Below are positions 5,462 through 8,717 of a stretch of 8,717 nt of DNA, one piece after another. Position 1 is the stretch's first letter. Every line of letters starts with the position of its first letter. The notes under the pieces are model-generated. The model did not search any database. It was not told the DNA's origin and was given only the letters and a program-made list of their open reading frames with translations. Origin of the DNA: an uncultured Clostridia bacterium (lineage in GTDB: Bacteria > Bacillota > Clostridia > Lachnospirales > CAG-274); NCBI GenBank assembly GCA_947589405.1, contig CANQBT010000093.1, positions 1 through 8,717 on the forward strand, in the 5' to 3' direction. The position numbers were made by a program, and so were the translations under genes.

Positions 5462-5804
5462 AGAAACTAAGCTTTCCGATATGGCTCTGTTTCCGCCTCC
5501 GGGCTTCAGGACAGGCAGTATTATAAGAATGGCGATAGGGCTTTTTGCATATATTATATTTTTCGTTTTGCTGTTTTCCAATATGGATCAATTCAAAAAT
5601 GCAGAGGAATTGATTGATTTTGTTATTCTGTATACAGCGGAAATAATATTCCCTATGTGGCTTTTCGGCAACAGGGCAAGACAGGTAAGGCTCATACCGG
5701 GACTCAGAAGGCTGGAATATCCGGGAAGGCTTATAGCGTCGTTTATAATATATTTTGTTGTTGATTTTGTTGTATGCTTAACGGTACCTATGCCAAATAT
5801 ATAA
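5433..5804 (+). CDS. Three-helix membrane domain protein, kinase-associated
   Basis: A 123-residue ORF with a F-P-P-P-G-F-R-T-G box at 20-28, then three hydrophobic segments at about 30-50, 62-79 and 101-117, with basic residues (R-A-R-Q-V-R, R-R) between the second and third. The P-P-G-F-R-T box followed by membrane helices is what I recall at the C-terminus of some Clostridia Ser/Thr kinases. Here it is in the +1 frame relative to the kinase and overlaps it by 29 bases. A GGAG (5419-5422) nine bases before the ATG would allow separate, coupled translation. The alternative is that kinase and membrane domain were one protein, now split by a frameshift or joined by programmed +1 shifting; no classical slippery heptamer is seen in 5409-5458. 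No signal peptide. Confidence 0.65.
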   Translation: MFVQLISDIKETKLSDMALFPPPGFRTGSIIRMAIGLFAYIIFFVLLFSNMDQFKNAEELIDFVILYTAEIIFPMWLFGNRARQVRLIPGLRRLEYPGRLIASFIIYFVVDFVVCLTVPMPNI

Positions 5805-5807
5805 AAA

Positions 5808-5824
5808 TTAAGCTGTCAGCTTAA
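5808..5824. repeat. 17-bp perfect dyad TTAAGCTG / CAGCTTAA
   Basis: Eight-base arms (5808-5815 and 5817-5824) flank a single base, four bases after the membrane-protein stop. As RNA it folds as a 7-bp stem with a three-base loop and no T-run; as DNA it could be an operator. It stands just before the terminator at 5835-5874. Confidence 0.5.
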
Positions 5825-5834
5825 CAATATAAGT

Positions 5835-5874
5835 ACATCTCACGTTATAATAAAAATGTGAGATGTCTTTTTTT
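5835..5874 (+). terminator. Rho-independent terminator after the kinase operon
   Basis: ACATCTCAC (5835-5843) and GTGAGATGT (5858-5866) form a perfect 9-bp stem with a 14-base loop, followed by C and seven T (5868-5874). It closes the kinase/membrane-protein transcript. Confidence 0.9.
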
Positions 5875-5929
5875 GTCAAAAAATAATGAAATTTACATTG
5901 AATTTTACTAAGTGCAATTTCCGTATCAC

Positions 5930-5943
5930 ATAGTATATACTAT
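5930..5943. promoter_or_regulatory. 14-bp palindrome upstream of the Mor-family gene
   Basis: ATAGTATATACTAT is a perfect palindrome and contains a -10-like TATACT (5936-5941). The best -35 at 16-18 bp is poor, as expected for an activator-dependent promoter. It lies 44 bp upstream of a DNA-binding protein gene, so an autoregulatory operator is plausible. The rest of 5875-5986 holds nothing else I can name. Confidence 0.4.
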
Positions 5944-5986
5944 TTTTGAGGATTTGTCGTGTTTTTTGTGGAATGGGGTGTTGTGA

Positions 5987-6232
5987 TTGGATGCTGAAAA
6001 TCTTGCCGGAATATACAGGGAAATAGCCATAGCGACAAATGTAGATACTGCAAAAGCAATGTTCGATATGTTTAATGGCCAGCAGATAGTATTCCCAAAA
6101 AGGTTATACAGCAAGGATTATGTACGGCGTTATATAATTAAAAATTACAATGGCAAAAACATAAGACAATTATCGCAGGAACTTGGCTACTCTGACAGAA
6201 GGATAAGACAGATACTCAATGAAAATCTGTAG
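5987..6232 (+). CDS. Mor-family DNA-binding regulator (small, TTG start)
   Basis: An 81-residue protein that fits the Mor transcription activator family. An N-terminal helical dimerisation part (L-A-G-I-Y-R-E-I-A, then D-M-F-N-G-Q-Q-I-V-F-P-K with the family's glycine and F-P turn) is followed by a C-terminal helix-turn-helix (I-R-Q-L-S-Q-E-L-G-Y-S-D-R-R-I-R-Q-I-L). Mu Mor activates phage middle genes; stand-alone copies in Clostridia are of unknown target. TTG is chosen as start because an in-frame TGA lies immediately upstream (5984-5986) and GGGG (5975-5978) is eight bases before it. A 44-codon Cys-rich gene follows 76 bases later before any terminator, so the two form an operon. No other phage genes are seen. 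Confidence 0.75.
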   Translation: MDAENLAGIYREIAIATNVDTAKAMFDMFNGQQIVFPKRLYSKDYVRRYIIKNYNGKNIRQLSQELGYSDRRIRQILNENL

Positions 6233-6305
6233 AGGGGGAGGTCTTTGAAAAACTTTAATATATGGTCACAATAAGGAGATTTAATATTATAAAAAAGGAG
6301 TGAAA
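6233..6305 (+). other. Leader with two tandem ribosome sites and micro-ORFs
   Basis: Right after the Mor-family stop there is AGGGGGAGG (6233-6241), then a TTG at 6245 that would encode K-N-F-N-I-W-S-Q after the initiator and stop at 6272-6274. A second AAGGAG (6273-6278) overlaps that stop, and a third (6295-6300) serves the gene at 6309. Whether the micro-ORFs are translated is unknown; short spacing of the first site (three bases) argues against it. Confidence 0.25.
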
Positions 6306-6308
6306 ATT

Positions 6309-6443
6309 ATGGCTTTAGTTAAGTACATGTGTACATATTGCGGCAAAAGAGTAACAAGATTTGATACTCAGGGACGTCCTGATCCCGGAACTTGTCCAAG
6401 AAAGCCCAATAAAGGCCCTCATTCATGGGTAAGAGATAATTAA
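6309..6443 (+). CDS. 44-residue zinc-ribbon-like small protein
   Basis: A complete small gene with AAGGAG (6295-6300) eight bases before the ATG. It encodes a basic protein with C8-T-Y-C11, C29-P and a C-terminal G-P-H38-S-W. The arrangement C-x2-C-x17-C-x8-H suggests one zinc site of the ribbon type. It has no membrane segment or signal peptide. Short proteins with C-x2-C and a terminal H-S-W occur in Clostridia as hypothetical genes, and I know no function. Co-transcription with the Mor-family gene points to a nucleic-acid or regulatory role, but that is inference. A strong terminator follows 37 bases after the stop. Confidence 0.85.
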   Translation: MALVKYMCTYCGKRVTRFDTQGRPDPGTCPRKPNKGPHSWVRDN

Positions 6444-6480
6444 TCGTCTAAACAAGATGTAATTGTCGGATCAATATCGG

Positions 6481-6516
6481 AAAACTGCTGCATTGTTATA
6501 CATTGCGGCAGTTTTT
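6481..6516 (+). terminator. Rho-independent terminator after the Mor/zinc-ribbon operon
   Basis: AAAACTGCTGCA (6481-6492) pairs with TGCGGCAGTTTT (6504-6515) with a single G-U pair, loop of 11, and ends in five T. The leading A-run would let it act in both directions. Confidence 0.9.
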
Positions 6517-6562
6517 CTTATTATGTGATATTTATTTGCCGATTACCGGAATACGGAAGGCT

Positions 6563-6592
6563 TTGATATATAATAGTAATTACGAATATAAT
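6563..6592 (+). promoter_or_regulatory. Promoter for the 60-residue Cys-rich gene
   Basis: TTGATA (6563-6568), 18 bp, TATAAT (6587-6592). The start point would be near 6599, leaving a leader of about 80 bases before the ATG at 6682, in which I see no structure I recognise. Confidence 0.6.
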
Positions 6593-6681
6593 ACTTCTTT
6601 GATGTATGTTTTTATCACAAGAAAAAAATACAATGCTGTTGCATCTCTTTGATATTTGACCATATAAAAGGAGTGGATCAC

Positions 6682-6864
6682 ATGAGATATAATGCAAGAA
6701 ATGACAAAAGGTGTGCATTGTGCCGCCATTGGTACTCCCCAAGCAAGTCGGTATCGGGCAGGGATATATATGAAATTGACATAAATATAAAAAGCAAGTG
6801 CCTTGTACACGGTATCAACACAAGATCCGATTCAAGTTGTAAGTATTATGAAGCAAGCTCTTGA
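6682..6864 (+). CDS. 60-residue Cys-rich small protein
   Basis: The start at 6682 is chosen over an in-frame TTG at 6649 because AAAAGGAG (6666-6673) lies eight bases before this ATG. Metal-ligand candidates are C11 and C14 (R-C-A-L-C-R-H-W), C40, H43 (K-C-L-V-H-G) and C53 (S-S-C-K-Y-Y-E). The pattern C-x2-C-x2-W ... C ... S-x-x-C-x-x-Y/F-E is one I recall in small hypothetical proteins of Firmicutes and their phages; it probably holds one zinc. No signal peptide or membrane segment. Single-gene unit with its own promoter; I see no terminator before the next gene's promoter at 6891. Confidence 0.8.
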   Translation: MRYNARNDKRCALCRHWYSPSKSVSGRDIYEIDINIKSKCLVHGINTRSDSSCKYYEASS

Positions 6865-6890
6865 TTTATTTTTGTACCAAAACAAAAAAT

Positions 6891-6920
6891 TTGACATTTT
6901 TATTAAGGCTATGCTATGAT
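6891..6920 (+). promoter_or_regulatory. Strong extended -10 promoter of the exported-protein gene
   Basis: TTGACA (6891-6896), 18 bp, TATGAT (6915-6920), with TGC immediately before the -10 as in extended -10 promoters. The start point would be near 6927, only about 19 bases before the ATG. The -10 is overlapped by the dyad at 6919-6947. Confidence 0.75.
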
Positions 6921-6947
6921 AATATCACAGTAAGGAAGTGATATTAT
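6919..6947. promoter_or_regulatory. Perfect 10-bp dyad over -10, ribosome site and start codon
   Basis: ATAATATCAC (6919-6928) and GTGATATTAT (6938-6947) are exact reverse complements around nine bases that carry the ribosome site core AAGGAA. The left arm overlaps the -10 box and the right arm reaches into the ATG (6946). Because the expected RNA starts near 6927, most of the left arm is not transcribed, so a repressor operator on DNA fits better than an RNA hairpin. The binding protein is unknown. Confidence 0.55.
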
Positions 6948-7551
6948 GAAATACATGAAATACATAGTTGCGGTTATAGTCGTAATAGCTGCCGCCTTTG
7001 CCGTTTTGAAGCTTACGGAAGTAAAGAGAGCGGAACATACCTTTGCAATGGCTATGGAGGCTCTTAAGGAAGGAGATATTGTTAAGACTTCTTCATATGT
7101 TAAGGGCGGTAAAATAATAGATGAAGAAATTGCGGAAAAATTTAAAGGCGGAGAAGCGCTGCTTAAGATTTTATTTTCCAACATGACTTATAGTATAAAT
7201 AACAGCGAAAAAATTGATGACGAAACGATCAAAATAAACGCAGATATTACAACAATAAACATGCAGAAAATATTTGCAGACAGCTTGAGAGAAATACTCG
7301 CTCTTCATCTTAAAAACGCCTTTACGTTTGGAGAAAATAAACTGGACGATGAACAGCTTAATACAGAAACCATTAAAATAATTACGGATAAGATGAATAG
7401 CGATAGCGCCGAAACGATAACCAAAACTATAGATATTAATGTTGTAAGCTCAGGCATAGGCTGGAAAATAGACGCTGTGGATTCGGTAAAGGACGCTGTC
7501 ACAGGAGGACTCATAAGCGCTGTACAGGACCTGAGCAAGGCGCTGGGCTGA
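6946..7551 (+). CDS. Membrane-anchored extracytoplasmic protein, NTF2-like fold suspected
   Basis: A 201-residue protein with an N-terminal signal-anchor: K-Y-M-K-Y then a hydrophobic stretch at about 7-22 (I-V-A-V-I-V-V-I-A-A-A-F-A-V-L). There is no cysteine, so it is not a lipoprotein. The outside part opens with a helix A-M-E-A-L-K-E-G-D-I, an arrangement common in NTF2-like export domains of the DUF4878/DUF5105 type, followed by acidic alternating strands (K-I-N-A-D-I-T-T-I-N, K-T-I-D-I-N-V-V-S-S) and a G-W-K-I-D-A-V strand near 168-174. Function is unknown. AAGGAAG (6932-6938) is seven bases before the ATG. A strong terminator follows, so it is a single-gene unit, with likely operator control at 6919-6947. 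Confidence 0.75.
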   Translation: MKYMKYIVAVIVVIAAAFAVLKLTEVKRAEHTFAMAMEALKEGDIVKTSSYVKGGKIIDEEIAEKFKGGEALLKILFSNMTYSINNSEKIDDETIKINADITTINMQKIFADSLREILALHLKNAFTFGENKLDDEQLNTETIKIITDKMNSDSAETITKTIDINVVSSGIGWKIDAVDSVKDAVTGGLISAVQDLSKALG

Positions 7552-7571
7552 AACTGATGGGGAAATAAATC

Positions 7572-7607
7572 AAAAGGCACTTTTGAGGAAATCAAGAGTG
7601 CTTTTTT
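7572..7607 (+). terminator. Rho-independent terminator, with an IS200-type element just after it
   Basis: GCACTTTTGA (7577-7586) and TCAAGAGTGC (7592-7601) pair over ten positions with one G-U pair and a GGAAA loop, followed by six T (7602-7607). The insertion element begins within a few bases. Confidence 0.92.
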
Positions 7608-7620
7608 GCTGTGTATAGAA

Positions 7621-7643
7621 AACCACACGTTATACGTGTGGTT
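7621..7643 (+). repeat. Subterminal left-end hairpin of the IS200/IS605 element
   Basis: AACCACACGT (7621-7630) and ACGTGTGGTT (7634-7643) pair perfectly around TAT. Single-strand hairpins of this kind are recognised by Y1 transposases at the element ends. Confidence 0.8.
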
Positions 7644-7673
7644 CAAAAAAGCTTAAAGCGATGAAAAAATAGC

Positions 7674-7725
7674 CTCCTATGTTACAATAAAAATGGTCCG
7701 CCAACCAAATTTAACATAGAAGGAG
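7674..7725 (+). promoter_or_regulatory. Leader stem that can mask the tnpA ribosome site
   Basis: CTCC and TATGTTA (7674-7684) pair with TAACATA (7712-7718) and GGAG (7722-7725) with a three-base bulge. The paired GGAG is the core of the ribosome site (7720-7725) of tnpA at 7732. IS200 is known to limit its transposase by sequestering the ribosome site in this way. Confidence 0.6.
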
Positions 7726-7731
7726 ATTCAA

Positions 7732-8007
7732 ATGAATCATAATAATACTTTAGCATATACGACGTGGAATTGCAATACCATATAGTATTTGTGCCAAAAT
7801 ACAGAAGGCAGGTCATATTTGGAAAAATAAAAGCAGATATAGGACAAATACTGAGAAAATTATGTGAATATAAGGGAATTGAGATATTAGAAGCAGAAGC
7901 GTGCTCAGATCATATACACATGGTTGTAAGTATACCGCCCCAAATTAAGTGTATCACAATTCATGGGATATTTAAAGGGGAAAAGTTCTCTGATGATATT
8001 TGACTGG
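7732..8007 (+). pseudogene. tnpA: Broken IS200/IS605 Y1 transposase TnpA
   Basis: The ATG at 7732 follows AAGGAG and opens the expected M-N-H-N-N-T-L-A-Y-T-T-W-N-C, but one base is missing near 7773-7775 and the frame stops. The protein continues in the next frame as Y-H-I-V-F-V-P-K-Y-R-R-Q through D-H-I-H-M-V-V, the metal-binding H-x-H. A second shift comes from an extra C in CCCC (7938-7941), after which S-V-S-Q-F-M-G-Y-L-K-G-K-S-S continues to F-D-W at about 8007. There an IS3-family end begins. The catalytic tyrosine region is absent, so the gene is dead twice over. Confidence 0.92.
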
Positions 8008-8717
8008 AATTGTCAAGAAAAGTGCAGAGTAAAAAACACCCAAAATTCTGAATAGCAACAAATCAAGCTGCTGAGAGTTTTTCACTCATTGATTTTCTAT
8101 AGGCAACAGGAGGCATACCATCAGGGTTAAAGCTGTTTACCCTGATGGTATTGTAATATCCGAAGATATAACGAAAAACCTCTGTTTTTACCTGTTCTCG
8201 TGTCATCTTATAGGTTGATTCTGTAAAGCTTTTCCTTTTTCAATGTTGCGAAAAAGCTCTCCATACGTGAATTGTCAAAACAATGACCTGTTCCGCTCAG
8301 GCTTTGTATCAATCTGCATTTTAAAAGCTCTTCTCTGAATGTATAGCCGGTGTATTGACAACCTCTGTCACTATGTAAGATCGTTTTGTTTTCTTTTTTA
8401 CATATACTTTTTAATTGCTTTATTGTATCGAACACAAATCTTTTTTCATGTTATCACGCATTTCAAGAGTCACTATCTTTCCGTTAAAGCAATCAAGTAC
8501 GGCTGAAATATAAAGTTTACCGTCTGAGCATTGTATTTCTGTTATATCTGTACTTTATACCTTTATGCTCAAGAACTGTTTTCATTCTTTTAACTCCATA
8601 ATTATCATTATCGGGATGAGTGTTGAGTATCTCATTTATTTCGACCGCAAGAAGCTGCCATGCCTTTGGCTTGTCTTTGTTTTTCAACCATCTGTAATAA
8701 CCTGATTCACTTACTTT
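8008..8717 (-). mobile_element. IS3-family insertion, leftward, decayed and cut by the window end
   Basis: TnpA homology ends at about 8007, and from about 8010 the sequence TTGTCAAGAAAAGTGCAGAG has the look of an IS3-type terminal repeat (TG...CA ends). It is followed by the reversed 3' end of an orfB transposase gene. Target duplication and the far end are not in the window. Confidence 0.8.
8063..8717 (-). pseudogene. IS3-family OrfB transposase, multiply broken
   Basis: Read leftward, the start of the visible part gives V-S-E-S-G-Y-Y-R-W-L-K-N-K and N-Y-G-V-K-R-M-K, typical IS3 OrfB. At about 8551-8556 an internal deletion removes the usual stretch of roughly sixty residues and joins straight to T-D-I-T-E-I-Q-C-S-D-G-K-L-Y (first catalytic Asp). 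A frameshift near 8430-8436 leads into the best-preserved part, with H-S-D-R-G-C-Q-Y-T (second Asp) and M-E-S-F-F (Glu). Another frameshift near 8211-8218 stops that frame at 8208; the tail T-Y-K-M-T-R-E-Q-V-K and F-N-P-D-G-M-P-P-V-A-Y continues in the shifted frame to a stop at 8063-8065. The D-D-E residues are all recognisable, but no functional protein can be made. Confidence 0.9.

Larger units (their letters stand above)
7608..8007 (+). mobile_element. IS200/IS605-type element, left part, interrupted
   Basis: A left-end hairpin (7621-7643), a leader stem over the ribosome site (7674-7725) and a damaged Y1 transposase gene identify an IS200/IS605 element without an accessory gene in view. 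Its exact left boundary cannot be set by eye; 7608 marks the end of the host terminator. The right part is cut off by an IS3-family copy at about 8008-8011, and any continuation lies outside the window. Confidence 0.85.

Noticed and set aside
6649..6681. TTG start extending the Cys-rich protein by eleven residues
   Set aside because: No ribosome site before it, whereas AAAAGGAG stands eight bases before the ATG at 6682.
7676..7720. Third recombination site (TATGTTA and TTAACATA half-sites)
   Set aside because: The half-sites are separated by 27 bases and in the opposite order to 1177-1201 and 1333-1357, and they are explained by the IS200-type leader stem.
8208..8435. A separate 75-residue gene on the minus strand
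   Set aside because: It is the middle piece of the broken IS3 OrfB; homologous sequence continues in other frames on both sides.
1..8717. CRISPR array, tRNA, rRNA, retron or toxin-antitoxin pair
   Set aside because: No regularly spaced direct repeats, clover-leaf, reverse transcriptase or recognisable toxin gene could be found by reading both strands.

Overview
The window reads as chromosomal DNA of an AT-rich, low-GC Gram-positive anaerobe, most likely a gut-type member of Clostridia. The reasons are strong AAGGAG/GGAGG ribosome sites, AT-rich intergenic DNA, heavy use of ATA and AGA/AGG codons, and a Ser/Thr kinase next to an XRE-like partner gene of a kind I recall from Clostridia. Species cannot be fixed from sequence alone.

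Layout. 1-449 is the C-terminal end of a mannitol-dehydrogenase-family enzyme. 450-1159 holds a leftward small tyrosine recombinase (catalytic domain only) with a structured 3' region and a leftward terminator. 1160-1471 has no gene but is the most interesting stretch. Two matching 25-bp dyads (1177-1201 and 1333-1357) face each other in inverted orientation and bracket a perfect consensus promoter (TTGACA, 17 bp, TATAAT). The recombinase gene starts just beside the left dyad. I read this as a candidate invertible promoter (phase switch). As drawn, the promoter fires rightward, away from the recombinase and into a short terminator at 1380-1400. Flipped, it would drive the recombinase.

1472-4219 is a rightward pair, a HAD-family phosphatase and DNA topoisomerase III (topB), with its own likely promoter. 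It meets a leftward XRE-like helix-turn-helix gene stop to stop with no base between. That gene is divergent from a Ser/Thr protein kinase (4709-5461). The kinase overlaps an out-of-frame ORF for a three-helix membrane domain, so the kinase and its membrane part are either translationally coupled or split by a frameshift.

5987-6443 is a small operon: a Mor-family DNA-binding protein started by TTG and a 44-residue Cys/His zinc-ribbon-like protein. 6682-6864 encodes a second small Cys-rich protein. 6946-7551 encodes a membrane-anchored exported protein with a perfect dyad lying over its promoter -10, ribosome site and start codon. From about 7608 to the end is insertion-sequence wreckage: an IS200/IS605-type element whose tnpA carries two frameshifts and is interrupted by a decayed, leftward IS3-family copy.

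The parts that seem to work together are the recombinase with its invertible promoter, the HAD-topB pair, the HTH/kinase/membrane set, and the Mor/zinc-ribbon pair. All functional statements are sequence reading plus family knowledge; nothing was run against a database.
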